64,000 nucleotides of DNA from Pantoea sp. Ap-967 (GTDB lineage: Bacteria > Pseudomonadota > Gammaproteobacteria > Pseudomonadales > Pseudomonadaceae), in assembly GCF_011752565.1 (NCBI RefSeq), contig NZ_VWXK01000007.1, forward strand, positions 124,001-188,000, given 5' to 3'. Below the pieces are notes generated by a model, which was not told the origin of the DNA, made no database searches, and saw only the letters and a list, made by a program, of their open reading frames with translations. The position numbers and the translations under genes were made by a program. Positions 36,392 through 45,412 of this stretch are shown here, piece by piece; the first letter of the stretch is position 1, and every line of letters starts with the position of its first letter.

Positions 36392-38835
36392 GCCCGCTGA
36401 CCATTGCCTTGCAGGCCCTGACCAGCCATTGGCGCCGCCACCGCCTGCAGTGCGTTGCCATCTTCACCGGCCTGTGGCTGGCCACGGCCCTGTGGACTGG
36501 CGTGCAGGCGCTCAACACCCAGGCCCGCAGTGACTATGCCCAGGCCCGCGCGGTGCTGGCCGGGCCGATGCAGGCGCAGATCGTGGCCCGCGATGGCCAG
36601 CGTTTCGACCAGGCGCTGTACGTGCAACTGCGCAGGCAGGGTTGGCAAGTGACGCCGGTGCTGGAAGGTCAGCTGCAGTTGGTTGGCGAGCAGGAGGCCA
36701 GCGTGCGGCTGATCGGCATCGAGCCTTTGAGCCTGCCACCGGGCATGGCGGTAGCAGGCGCCGACCCGGCCGGCTTCGACCTGCAGGCCTTTATCGAGGC
36801 GCCCGGGCAGGCCTGGGTGGGGCCTGATACCTTGCGCCAGCTGGGGCATGATGCCCACACGGCTGCGGGTAAGGCGCTGCCGCCGCTGGTCTTGAACGAG
36901 CACTTGGCGCCCGGTGTTGTGCTGGTCGACATCGGCCAGGCGCAAACATTGCTGGAGGCACCGGGGCAGTTGTCGCGGTTGTTGGGCGACAGTGACCGGC
37001 CACTGCCACAGGCATTGGCCGGTCGCCTGAAGGTACAGCCCGCGGAAGATGACACCGACCTGCAACGCCTGACCGAGAGCTTCCACCTCAACCTCACCGC
37101 CCTTGGCCTGCTGGCCTTCGTGGTGGGGCTGTTCATTGCCCATGCCGCGATTGGCCTGGCCCTGGAGCAGCGCCGAGGCCTGATCCGCACCTTGCGCGCC
37201 TGTGGCCTTAGCCTGAAGGTGCTGCTGACCGCGCTGGCCCTGGAGCTTGGTCTGTTCGCCCTGGCCGGTGGCATTGCGGGGGTGGTGCTGGGTTACTTGC
37301 TGGCGGCATCGCTGCTGCCCAACTTCGCCTCCAGCCTGCGCGGGTTGTATGGCGCCCAAGTGGCCGGGCAATTGCACTTGCCGCTGTACTGGTGGCTAGC
37401 CGGCATCGGCGTCAGCCTGCTGGGCGCGCTGCTGGCCGGCTTGGACAGCGTATTGCGTGCGGCACGGTTGCCGCTGCTTGCCCTGGCACAACCCCAGGCC
37501 TGGCGCCTGGCCCAGGTGCCCTGGTTGAGGCGCCAGGCGCTGGCCGGCGTGTTGTTGCTGGCAGCGGCCCTTGCATGCGGCTATGGGGGCAGCAACCTGG
37601 CCACTGCGTTCATGCTGCTGGCGACCCTGCTGCTGGGGGCTGCGCTGCTGTTGCCGACGGCGCTGGCGGGGTTGCTTGCGGGCCTTTCGCGCCATTGCCG
37701 GCGGCCTTTGGCACAGTGGTTCGTGGCCGACAGCCGCCAGCAATTGCCTGCGCTGAGCCTGGCGCTGATGGCCTTGCTGCTGGCGATGGCGGCCAGCGTT
37801 GGCGTGGGCGGCATGACCGAGGGTTTTCGCCGCACCTTTGTCGGCTGGCTGGACCAGCGGCTGGCCGCAGACCTGTATATCTCGCCCCGCGACAGCGCCC
37901 AGGGCCAGCAGATGCTGAGCGACTTGCAGGCCAACCCGGCGGTGCGTGCGCTGTTGCCTGCCTGGCGGGTGGAATGGCGCCTGCAGCGTTGGCCGGTGCA
38001 AGTTCAAGGGGTGGTCGATGATGGCTTCTACCGCAGCCATTGGCCCCTGCTGGCGCAAGCGCCCAACGCCTGGGAGCAATTGGCCGAAGGCCAGGGGGCG
38101 ATGCTCAGCGAGCAGCTGGCGCGGCGCCTGGGGCTGGCCCTGGGCGACACCCTGCAACTGCCGAGCGAGCCGCCCCAGGCGCTGCCCGTGGTGGGCATCT
38201 ATGCCGACTACGGCAACCCCAAGGGCCATGTGCTGGTCAATGCCAGCTGGCTGCGCGCGCACGCGCCGGGTGCAAGCCTCACGGGCCTGAGCCTGATGCT
38301 ACAGCCTGGCCAGGCGTCGACAGTGGCTACCGAATTGCGCCAGCGCTTCGGCCTCGATGACCGCCAGGTGGTGGAGCAGGCCAGCCTCAAGGCCTGGTCT
38401 ACCCAGGTGTTCAACCGCACCTTCGCGGTTACCGCCGCGCTCAACAGCCTGACCCTTGGCGTGGCCGGGGTGGCGCTGTTCATCGGCCAGCTGACCCTCG
38501 GCCAGCGCCGCCTGGGCCAGCTGGCGCCGTTGTGGGCACTGGGCGTGCCCAGGCACCGGCTGGCATGGCTGAGCCTGGGGCAGACGCTGATGCTCAGTGG
38601 CTTTACCGTGGCCCTGGCGTTGCCACTGGGCCTGCTACTGGCGTGGTGCCTGGTGGCGGTAGTGAACGTGCAGGCGTTTGGCTGGCGCCTGCCGTGGCAG
38701 GTGTTTGCCGGCCAATTGGTACAACTGGCGTTGCTTGGCCTGCTCACCAGCCTGCTGGCCAGCGCCTGGCCGTTGTGGCAACTGGCGCAGCGCCAGCCGG
38801 CCGACTTGCTGCGCAGGTTCGCCGATGAAAGCTGA
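36388..38835 (+). CDS. FtsX-like ABC permease
   Basis: An 815-residue permease with ten hydrophobic segments in the doubled FtsX arrangement: one N-terminal span (about 17-40), a large periplasmic domain, a three-to-four-span bundle (about 230-345), further spans (about 370-460), a second periplasmic domain (about 480-680) and the closing FtsX bundle (690-800). It pairs with the ATPase upstream and the lipoprotein downstream (11-base overlap). Together this is the ATPase/permease/AttH arrangement seen in several proteobacteria. The cargo is unknown; export of a lipid, lipoprotein or peptide is likely. Confidence 0.9.
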   Translation: MSPLTIALQALTSHWRRHRLQCVAIFTGLWLATALWTGVQALNTQARSDYAQARAVLAGPMQAQIVARDGQRFDQALYVQLRRQGWQVTPVLEGQLQLVGEQEASVRLIGIEPLSLPPGMAVAGADPAGFDLQAFIEAPGQAWVGPDTLRQLGHDAHTAAGKALPPLVLNEHLAPGVVLVDIGQAQTLLEAPGQLSRLLGDSDRPLPQALAGRLKVQPAEDDTDLQRLTESFHLNLTALGLLAFVVGLFIAHAAIGLALEQRRGLIRTLRACGLSLKVLLTALALELGLFALAGGIAGVVLGYLLAASLLPNFASSLRGLYGAQVAGQLHLPLYWWLAGIGVSLLGALLAGLDSVLRAARLPLLALAQPQAWRLAQVPWLRRQALAGVLLLAAALACGYGGSNLATAFMLLATLLLGAALLLPTALAGLLAGLSRHCRRPLAQWFVADSRQQLPALSLALMALLLAMAASVGVGGMTEGFRRTFVGWLDQRLAADLYISPRDSAQGQQMLSDLQANPAVRALLPAWRVEWRLQRWPVQVQGVVDDGFYRSHWPLLAQAPNAWEQLAEGQGAMLSEQLARRLGLALGDTLQLPSEPPQALPVVGIYADYGNPKGHVLVNASWLRAHAPGASLTGLSLMLQPGQASTVATELRQRFGLDDRQVVEQASLKAWSTQVFNRTFAVTAALNSLTLGVAGVALFIGQLTLGQRRLGQLAPLWALGVPRHRLAWLSLGQTLMLSGFTVALALPLGLLLAWCLVAVVNVQAFGWRLPWQVFAGQLVQLALLGLLTSLLASAWPLWQLAQRQPADLLRRFADES

Positions 38836-39886
38836 AGCCTGCTGCCTGTTGGCCTGCCTGCTGCTGGTCGGCTGCGACGCGCCTGCGCCGCCGCCCAAGG
38901 GTTACGCCGGGCTTGGCGCCGAAGCGGCGGCGTTCAAAGCGGTGACGCCCGGCGTGGCGCTGGCATTCCCCCGCGACCATGGCGCCCATGACGGTTTTCG
39001 CATCGAGTGGTGGTACGTCACGGCCAACCTGCAGGATGCCCAGGGGCGCGACTGGGGTGTGCAATGGACGTTGTTCCGTTCCGCCTTGCGCCCTGGGCCG
39101 GACACTGCCGGCTGGAACAGCCCCAACCTGTGGATGGGCCACGCAGCGCTCACCGGGCCCGGCGGGCACCAGGTGGGCGAGCGCCTGGCCCGTGGTGGCA
39201 TTGGCCAGGCAGGCGTCGAGGCCCAGCCGTTTCGCGCCTGGATCGACGACTGGTCGTTACAGGGCGAAAACCTCGACCACCTGCGCATGGCTGCCAGCGG
39301 CCAGGGCTTTCGCTACGCGCTGACGTTGGCCAGTGGCAGGCCGCTGGTGTTGCATGGCGCCCAGGGGTATAGCGAGAAGTCCGGCAAGGGGCAGGCGTCG
39401 TATTACTACAGCCAGCCGTTCTACCGTGTCAGCGGTGAGGTGGAGCGGGATGGCCAGCGCATACCGGTCACTGGCCAAGCCTGGCTGGACCGGGAATGGA
39501 GCAGCCAGCCCCTGGCGGCTGGGCAACGCGGTTGGGACTGGTTTTCCCTGCACCTGGAAAGCGGCGCCAAGTTGATGCTGTTCCAGGTGCGCGAAGACCA
39601 GGGCACCCCTTACCGGGCCGGTACCTGGGTGGGGCCCCAGGGGCAGGTGCGGGCGCTGCAGGGTGGTGAGGTGCAACTGACGCCATTGGCATGGACCCGG
39701 CAAGACAACGGCAAGCAGGTGCCGACCCGGTGGCGGGTACAGGTGCCGGCGGTGCAGGTGGATGTGCAGGTTGATGCCGTGCAGGGCAAGGCCTGGATGG
39801 GCACGCGGTTTCCCTACTGGGAGGGGCCGGTGCGGGTGAGTGGCGGTGGGCAGGGGCGGGGCTACCTGGAGATGACGGGGTACTAA
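38825..39886 (+). CDS. AttH/CrtC-like lipoprotein (predicted secreted lipocalin-fold protein)
   Basis: A 353-residue lipoprotein: signal with lipobox LLVGC (Cys at about 17), then the AttH/CrtC family core with EWWYVTANLQDAQGRDWGVQ near 60, the phrase WTLFRSAL and the late motif GQAWLDREWSSQPL near 215 and GWDWFSLHLESGAKLMLFQV near 237. The fold is a double lipocalin; relatives include carotenoid hydratases, so it may bind or modify a lipid. It overlaps the permease gene by 11 bases and ends the operon. A direct repeat follows. Substrate unknown. Confidence 0.87.
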   Translation: MKAEACCLLACLLLVGCDAPAPPPKGYAGLGAEAAAFKAVTPGVALAFPRDHGAHDGFRIEWWYVTANLQDAQGRDWGVQWTLFRSALRPGPDTAGWNSPNLWMGHAALTGPGGHQVGERLARGGIGQAGVEAQPFRAWIDDWSLQGENLDHLRMAASGQGFRYALTLASGRPLVLHGAQGYSEKSGKGQASYYYSQPFYRVSGEVERDGQRIPVTGQAWLDREWSSQPLAAGQRGWDWFSLHLESGAKLMLFQVREDQGTPYRAGTWVGPQGQVRALQGGEVQLTPLAWTRQDNGKQVPTRWRVQVPAVQVDVQVDAVQGKAWMGTRFPYWEGPVRVSGGGQGRGYLEMTGY

Positions 39887-39929
39887 GCCCGCACCGTGAT
39901 CCCGCTCCTATGGAAAAAATCGTAACTAT

Positions 39930-39953
39930 CTGATTTAACGGTGAATCCTGTAG
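39930..39953 (-). repeat. Isolated copy of the 24-bp MITE-like end sequence
   Basis: CTGATTTAACGGTGAATCCT followed by GTAG, the same end as at 14400-14423 and, inverted, 14570-14593. It leads straight into the REP pair at 39950. Confidence 0.7.
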
Positions 39954-40194
39954 GAGCGAGCGCAGCTCGCGATGGGCTGCAAAGCAGCCCCAGCACTATG
40001 AGCCGCGAGGCTGAAACCTTGGGGCCGCTGCGCGCCCCATCGCGAGCTGCGCTCGCTCCTACCGGGGCGGCGCTGGCCTGGAGATGGGCGCTTGATCGGC
40101 AGCCCAGGGTTGTGGTGTAGGTCAAGCGCCGGTGTTCGCGTATCGCATTTTTGGGCACCCACGCATTGCGGCGCGGCTGCTGGCACGGTTCCCT
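39950..40194 (+). repeat. Direct repeat, right copy (REP pair plus unique bases)
   Basis: REP pair at 39950-40062, then GGCGCTGGCCTGGAGATGGG...CGCGTATCGCATTTTTGGG as in the left copy at 35424-35656. After it, 40188-40235 carries the complement of the GATAACCCAGCCC...GCGCAGGGAAC stretch also found inside the MITE-like element at 14425-14466. The chemoreceptor gene's stop codon (40231) lies at the edge of this repeat. It accounts for most of the 344-base gap 39887-40230. Confidence 0.85.
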
Positions 40195-40230
40195 GCGCGA
40201 CAGCGCAGCCCGCGAGGGCTGGGTTATCTC

Positions 40231-42306
40231 CTACAAGGCCTTGAAGCGCTGGATCAAGCCTTGTTGCCGCATGGCCAATCCATTGAGTTGCTGGCTGATG
40301 GCCGATGATTGCTCGGCCTGGCCCGACAGCGTGGTAACGACCGTGCGCACTGCCTCGACATTGCGGTTGATCTCTTCGGCAACGCTGCTCTGCTCTTCGG
40401 CTGCGCAGGCGATCTGCACGTTCATGTCGGTGATGATGCCCACGGCCTGGCGAATCTCTTCCAGCACCACCAGGGCTTGGCGGGTCTGTTCGACATTGTG
40501 GTGGGCCTGGCTGTTGCTGTGCTGCATGGCGGCGGTGACATCACGGGTGCCTTCGCGCAGGTTGTCGATCACCACCGCAATTTCTTCCACCGATGCCTGG
40601 GTGCGCTGGGCCAGCCCGCGCACTTCGTCGGCCACCACCGCGAAGCCGCGCCCGGCATCACCTGCGCGCGCGGCCTCGATGGCCGCGTTGAGCGCCAACA
40701 GGTTGGTTTGCCGGGCGATGGCGAGGATCACGTCAAGCACCGAGCCAATCTGCTCGCTGCTGGCCGCCAGTGCCTGCAGGCGCTGCATGGCATCGCCCAT
40801 GCCAGCGGCCAGTTCGCCAATGCCTTGGGTGGAGCGTTCGATCACCTGCACGCCGTTGCCGGTGGCGCGTTCGGCATGGCGAGCGGCATCAGCGGCCTGG
40901 GCCGCACTGTGGGCGGCGGCTTGGGCGGTGGCAGACATTTCGTGCAGGGCGGTTGCCATCTGCTCGATTTCCTCCACCTGCTGCCGCATGCCCTGGCTGG
41001 TGCGGCTGGCGATGCGCTGGGACTGGTCGGCGGAGCCGTGCGTTTCGTGCACCGCCTGCTGCACCTGGGCAATCACCGGCTGCAGGCGGTCGAGAAAGCG
41101 GTCGAAGGCAGCGCTCAGGCGGCCCAGTTCATCGCGGCGCGGGTAAGCCAGGCGCCGGGTAAGGTCGCCTTCTCCATCGGCGATGTCGTCGAGCAGGGCG
41201 GCTACGTGCAGGATCGGCCGGGTGACGCTGCGCGCGGCCCAGGCCATCATCACGATACCGACCACCGCCAACAGCAGGCCCAGGGCAACTTCGCTGGCCA
41301 GGCTGCGCACCTGTTGCGCCTGCATCTGCTGCATTGCCAGCACCGGCGCTTCCAGCACCCGGCGGGGTACGCTGACCTGAACGTGCCAGGGCTGGGCATC
41401 GGCGATCGGCTGGATGGGCACCTGCACGGCCAGTTGCGCGGCATCGGCAACCGCCTGATCGTGCGCGGCCTTGCCCAGCCGTTGCGGGTTGGCGCTGTCG
41501 GCTGCCACAACGCCGGTGGGGCTGATGACCGACAGCGCGCCCTGGCCCTGGTAGAGCGCGGCGCTTGCCGCGCTGGCCGTGTCCTGCAGCGCATCCAGGC
41601 TGATGTCCAGCCCCAGCACGCCGAGCACCCGGCCTTCGACGATCAGTGGCACGGTAACGCTGGTGACCAGGTGTGGCGTGCCACTGGAGTCGTCCAGATA
41701 CGGCTCCAGCACACAGGGCCGGGCACTTTGCCGTGAACAGGTGAAGAAGGCATTGAAGGGCGCACCGGTCGGCCCAGGCGTACCGTTGGCCAGTAGCGCC
41801 TCGGTGCCTGGCACTGCCTGGAACTGGCCGGGTTGCGGTTGGAGCCAGTAGAGGGTGAAGCGGCCGCTGTCGTTGCTGCCCAGGGCAGGCTGGTCGACGA
41901 AGGCGGCGTCGTGCCCGTCCAGGGCATTACGGTCGAAGGCGACGAACAGGCCGAGCAGGTCGTGGCGCTCGCCAATCGCCTCGCGCAGTACCTGGGCCAG
42001 GGTCTGGCGCAGTTGCCGGGAGGCCGCAAGGTCGGAACCGGCCTGGGTGCGCAGGTGCAGTACTTGCCGGGCCATGCCTTGGGCGAACTCGTAGGCCTGC
42101 CCGAAGCGTTGCTGCAGGTGCAGTGCTTGGGCCTGGCCTTCAGCGTGCAGGTTGTCTTGGGCGGCTGCACGCAGCAGGGCGCTGGAGGTGTCGACGATGG
42201 TTTGCGCGTCATCGCGCCGTTGTTCCAGTGAAAGCCCTGCCAACAGGCCGACGACCGTGACCAGGCAGGCGCTGGCCAGCAGGATGATCTTGTTCTGAAT
42301 GCTCAA
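40231..42306 (-). CDS. Methyl-accepting chemotaxis protein with double-Cache sensor
   Basis: A 691-residue transmembrane receptor: span at 6-26, a periplasmic dCache-type domain (about 35-345) with paired repeats such as [17 protein letters not shown] and [16 protein letters not shown], a second span (about 350-372), HAMP (375-425) and the signalling hairpin with tip [19 protein letters not shown] and [14 protein letters not shown]. It sends ligand signals to CheA/CheW. The Arg-Trp-Tyr amino-acid-binding motif of PctA-type sensors is not evident, so the ligand is open. ATG 42306; the stop falls in a repeated sequence, which may have altered the last residues. Confidence 0.93.
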   Translation of the reverse strand: MSIQNKIILLASACLVTVVGLLAGLSLEQRRDDAQTIVDTSSALLRAAAQDNLHAEGQAQALHLQQRFGQAYEFAQGMARQVLHLRTQAGSDLAASRQLRQTLAQVLREAIGERHDLLGLFVAFDRNALDGHDAAFVDQPALGSNDSGRFTLYWLQPQPGQFQAVPGTEALLANGTPGPTGAPFNAFFTCSRQSARPCVLEPYLDDSSGTPHLVTSVTVPLIVEGRVLGVLGLDISLDALQDTASAASAALYQGQGALSVISPTGVVAADSANPQRLGKAAHDQAVADAAQLAVQVPIQPIADAQPWHVQVSVPRRVLEAPVLAMQQMQAQQVRSLASEVALGLLLAVVGIVMMAWAARSVTRPILHVAALLDDIADGEGDLTRRLAYPRRDELGRLSAAFDRFLDRLQPVIAQVQQAVHETHGSADQSQRIASRTSQGMRQQVEEIEQMATALHEMSATAQAAAHSAAQAADAARHAERATGNGVQVIERSTQGIGELAAGMGDAMQRLQALAASSEQIGSVLDVILAIARQTNLLALNAAIEAARAGDAGRGFAVVADEVRGLAQRTQASVEEIAVVIDNLREGTRDVTAAMQHSNSQAHHNVEQTRQALVVLEEIRQAVGIITDMNVQIACAAEEQSSVAEEINRNVEAVRTVVTTLSGQAEQSSAISQQLNGLAMRQQGLIQRFKAL

Positions 42307-42552
42307 AGGCGAGGTTCCTTTCTTGTTTTATGCAGTGCCGGGCGTTGTCGCAGGCTACCGGGGCCGGGCGACAAACCCCATCACTGCAGGTGCCTTTGGC
42401 AAGCCGGCACAAGGGTACGGCAGGCTCGGACAAATTCACCGCCGAGCAAAGTGGCGCGGTATGTGCTTGCCCATCGTGCAACCGGGTTTTTGTTACCCAA
42501 AATCACGTGAATACTGCACTATTGTGGCGCGTGTTTTCGATAGAGGTGATTC

Positions 42553-43452
42553 ATGAGCGGTCATGCAATGTCTGTCTGGAATGAGAGTGTCCACGCCATT
42601 TGCGGGCGCTTCGAAACCCGCTATGACCACTGCCAGAGCCTTTTCATCGGGGATTTTCGGCCCGCATTGTTAGGCAGTACGCGGGTGGCGCACATCCGCA
42701 GCAATGCCAATGCGATCGCTCGCTCAGGGCGTGAGGCGGGGCGGGACAACGACCCACATTGTTTCCTTGTGTTACAACACCACGGGGAAATGTCCATCGA
42801 ACTGGGCGACCAGGTGATGGACCTGCGCGAGGGCGACATGGCACTGCTCGACTCGGCGCAGGCCATGAAGATGGTCCCGCGCGGGCTGTTCTCGCACGTG
42901 TCCATCCACCTGCCGCGCGAGCGCCTGAAAAACTGTGACCAGAGCCGTTTCGGCAAGCTTTCCACCGCCGGTGCGTGCGGGCAGTTGCTTGCCAGTATGG
43001 TGCGCCAGGTGGCCGAGGGCGAGCTTGAGCAGTGGGCCTGCGCCGAAGACGGCGATGGCCTGCAGGCCGCGCTGCTGGGGCTGCTAGGCTCGGTGCTGGA
43101 GTACCGGGCACGCGACAGCTCACCCGGGCTGTACCTGCACGAGGTGCAATCGCTGATTCTGCAGCGCCTGGACTCAGCGCGCCTGACCCCGGCCGCATTG
43201 GCGCAGGAGCTGGGTATTTCCAGCCGCCAGCTGTACCGCCTGTTCGAGGCCAGCGGCGACAGCGTGTGCCGTTACATCCTGCGCGAGCGCCTGCTCAAGG
43301 CCGCCCAGGATTTGCGCAACCCAGCCTATGGCCATCGCTCGATCACCGACATCGGCACCCGCTGGGGGTTTGCCGACTCTGCGCATTTCTCCAAAACCTT
43401 CAAGAAACAACTGGGGGTAACACCGCGCAGCTATCGCAGCCAGGGGCAGTAG
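42553..43452 (+). CDS. AraC-family regulator (FeaR-like)
   Basis: A 299-residue regulator: an N-terminal cupin-like sensor (about 30-185, with LQHHGEMSIELGDQVMDLRE and GDMALLDSAQ) and a C-terminal AraC double helix-turn-helix (LTPAALAQELGISSRQLYRL and TDIGTRWGFADSAHFSKTFK). Arrangement and text resemble FeaR, the activator of phenylethylamine/tyramine oxidation genes. The aldehyde dehydrogenase gene 277 bases downstream fits that role. ATG 42553; a second ATG at 42568 (MSVWNES) is an alternative. Confidence 0.87.
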   Translation: MSGHAMSVWNESVHAICGRFETRYDHCQSLFIGDFRPALLGSTRVAHIRSNANAIARSGREAGRDNDPHCFLVLQHHGEMSIELGDQVMDLREGDMALLDSAQAMKMVPRGLFSHVSIHLPRERLKNCDQSRFGKLSTAGACGQLLASMVRQVAEGELEQWACAEDGDGLQAALLGLLGSVLEYRARDSSPGLYLHEVQSLILQRLDSARLTPAALAQELGISSRQLYRLFEASGDSVCRYILRERLLKAAQDLRNPAYGHRSITDIGTRWGFADSAHFSKTFKKQLGVTPRSYRSQGQ

Positions 43453-43539
43453 GCGAGGGCTGACCGCCTTGCCGGCGTTGCATGCCTGGCGCTGGCAGGC
43501 ACGAGCCAAAATGTGGCAGGGGTGAACCTGAACGGTCAG

Positions 43540-43593
43540 GGGCGTTGTTGCAGACTCAAGGCCTGGGGCAACAACGCCCACTACCGTAACGGT
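43540..43593. promoter_or_regulatory. Inverted repeat and palindrome before the dehydrogenase unit
   Basis: GGGCGTTGTTGC (43540-43551) and GCAACAACGCCC (43568-43579) are perfect 12-bp arms around a 16-base centre; ACCGTAACGGT (43583-43593) is a perfect 11-base palindrome ending next to the CACAGGAG ribosome site of the small gene at 43609. It could be an operator pair, an attenuator hairpin or the terminator of the AraC gene. Confidence 0.5.
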
Positions 43594-43608
43594 CACAGGA
43601 GATTTGAC

Positions 43609-43725
43609 ATGTCTGTCGCACACGTCGTCCAGCAATTGCAGGCAAGCTGCCAAGCCCACGATATCGAGGGTGTGCTGAAGAAATGTACCGCGGATTTCTG
43701 CGGCTTGGGCGAGTTCGAGGGCTGA
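43609..43725 (+). CDS. Small leader ORF or gene remnant before the aldehyde dehydrogenase
   Basis: Codes for 38 residues (MSVAHVVQQLQASCQAHDIE and on to GLGEFEG) with a good ribosome site, AGGAG 8 bases before the ATG. Its stop is 4 bases before the dehydrogenase start, so the two would be translated in turn. No family is recognised; the beginning looks like the first helix of an SnoaL/NTF2-like small enzyme, so it may be a truncated gene that now serves as a leader peptide. Confidence 0.4.
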   Translation: MSVAHVVQQLQASCQAHDIEGVLKKCTADFCGLGEFEG

Positions 43726-43729
43726 TGGC

Positions 43730-45217
43730 ATGAGCGACATTCCCCTGCTTGCCAGCGTGCAGCGTTTTCTCGACAGCAACCCCGGCAGTTTCGTCGACGG
43801 CCACCCGGTCAGCGAGGCCGGCGCCGAGCGCTTCGACGTGTTCAACCCCTCAACCGCTGCAGTATTGACCCAGGTATCCCACGCCAGCGAGGCACTGGTG
43901 GAGCGGGCAATCGATGCGGCGCGCAACTGTTTCCAAGGCGACTGGGGCAGCACCACGCCTTACCTGCGCGGCGTGGCACTGAACCGCCTGGCCGACCTGA
44001 TCGAGGCCCATGGTGAGGAACTGGCGCAACTGGAGTCGCTGAGCTCGGGCAAGTCGATTCACCTGACCCGGCAGCTGGAAGTGCCCCAGAGCGTGGTGTT
44101 CCTGCGCTATTTCGCAGGCTGGGCGACCAAGATCCACGGGCAGACCATGACCCCGTCGCTGCCCTCGTTCCAGGGCGAGCAGTATGCGGCGTTCACCCGG
44201 CGTGAAGCGGTGGGGGTGGTCGCGGGTATCACCCCGTGGAATTTCTCGCTGATGATCGGTATCTGGAAGATCGCCTCGGCCTTGACCTGCGGCTGTACCA
44301 TCGTGCTCAAGCCCAGCGAGTTCACGCCCTTGTCGCTGCTGCGCATTGCCGAGCTGGCGGTGCAGGCCGGCATTCCGGCAGGCGCCCTGAATATCGTCAA
44401 TGGCAGCGGGCGCATTGGCCAGCAACTGATTGGCCACGACGGCATCGCCAAAGTCTCGTTCACCGGTTCCGTGCCCACTGGAGTGGCGGTGGGCAAGGCT
44501 GCGCTCTGCGCCAACCTGACCCGGGTCACCCTGGAGCTGGGTGGCAAGAACCCGGCGGCATTCCTGGCCGACGTGGATGTCGATGCGGCGGTCGAGGGCA
44601 TTCTGCAAACTGCCTATGTCCACCAGGGGCAGGTGTGCGCGGCCCCTGAGCGGTTGTACATCCACCGCAGCAAAGTCGACGCGATCTGCGCCAGGCTGGC
44701 CGAGCGCCTGGGCGCGCTGAAGGTGGGTGGTGCGCTGGACGAGGCGGCCCAGTTCGGGCCGTTGGCCAACAAGGCGCACCATGACAAGATCCTTGGCTTC
44801 TTCGCCCAGGCCAATGCGCGCGGCCAGGTGATCTGCGGTGGCCAGCCGCTGCCGGGGCCGGGCTACTTCGTGCAGCCGACCTTGCTCAAGGCGTTGGACG
44901 AGCACGACCCGTTCCTGCAGGAAGAAACCTTCGGCCCAATCGTCACCGTGCTGCCATTCGACGACGAGGATGAACTGGTGCGGCTGATGAACGATTCGCC
45001 GTTCGGCCTTGGCGCCAGTGTGTGGACCAACGACCTGGCCAAGGCCATGCGCCTGATTCCGCGTATCGAGGCGGGCACGGTGTGGGTCAACATGCACACC
45101 TTCCTCGACCCGGCGGTGCCATTTGGTGGGGTCAAGGGCTCGGGCATCGGGCGGGAGTTCGGCAGTGCGTTCATTGACGACTATACCGAGCTCAAGTCGG
45201 TGATGATGCGCTTCTAA
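43730..45217 (+). CDS. NAD-dependent aldehyde dehydrogenase (phenylacetaldehyde dehydrogenase, FeaB/PadA-like)
   Basis: A 495-residue ALDH. The fold marks are complete: GVVAGITPWNFSLMIGIWKI (coenzyme and Asn), KPSEFTPLS, FTGSVPTG, catalytic Glu in TLELGGKNPAAF, catalytic Cys in QGQVCAAPER, and EETFGPIV with the Asn of WVNMH. It oxidises an aldehyde to the acid. The closest match by wording is FeaB/PadA, which turns phenylacetaldehyde into phenylacetate; the FeaR-like regulator upstream supports this. No amine oxidase gene is beside it, so the aldehyde source must lie elsewhere. Confidence 0.88.
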   Translation: MSDIPLLASVQRFLDSNPGSFVDGHPVSEAGAERFDVFNPSTAAVLTQVSHASEALVERAIDAARNCFQGDWGSTTPYLRGVALNRLADLIEAHGEELAQLESLSSGKSIHLTRQLEVPQSVVFLRYFAGWATKIHGQTMTPSLPSFQGEQYAAFTRREAVGVVAGITPWNFSLMIGIWKIASALTCGCTIVLKPSEFTPLSLLRIAELAVQAGIPAGALNIVNGSGRIGQQLIGHDGIAKVSFTGSVPTGVAVGKAALCANLTRVTLELGGKNPAAFLADVDVDAAVEGILQTAYVHQGQVCAAPERLYIHRSKVDAICARLAERLGALKVGGALDEAAQFGPLANKAHHDKILGFFAQANARGQVICGGQPLPGPGYFVQPTLLKALDEHDPFLQEETFGPIVTVLPFDDEDELVRLMNDSPFGLGASVWTNDLAKAMRLIPRIEAGTVWVNMHTFLDPAVPFGGVKGSGIGREFGSAFIDDYTELKSVMMRF

Positions 45218-45266
45218 GCCTCTGGTGAGGCACCTGCACGCAGATGGCAGCCCCTCCAGAGATAGG

Positions 45267-45380
45267 GTAGGAGCGAGCGATAGCTCGCGATGGGGCGCGT
45301 AGCGGCCCCGGGTTTTCGGCTTTGCGGCACAGGATGCCGGGGCTGCCTTGCAGCCCATCGCGAGCTGCGCTCGCTCCTAC
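45267..45380. repeat. Paired REP palindrome (GTAGGAGCGAGC type)
   Basis: GTAGGAGCGAGCGATAGCTCG-type arm facing CGAGCTGCGCTCGCTCCTAC, between the convergent dehydrogenase and receptor genes. It probably serves as their shared border. Confidence 0.85.
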
Positions 45381-45412
45381 GAGGGCGGGGGGAGCGGCGC
45401 AAAATATGGCGT

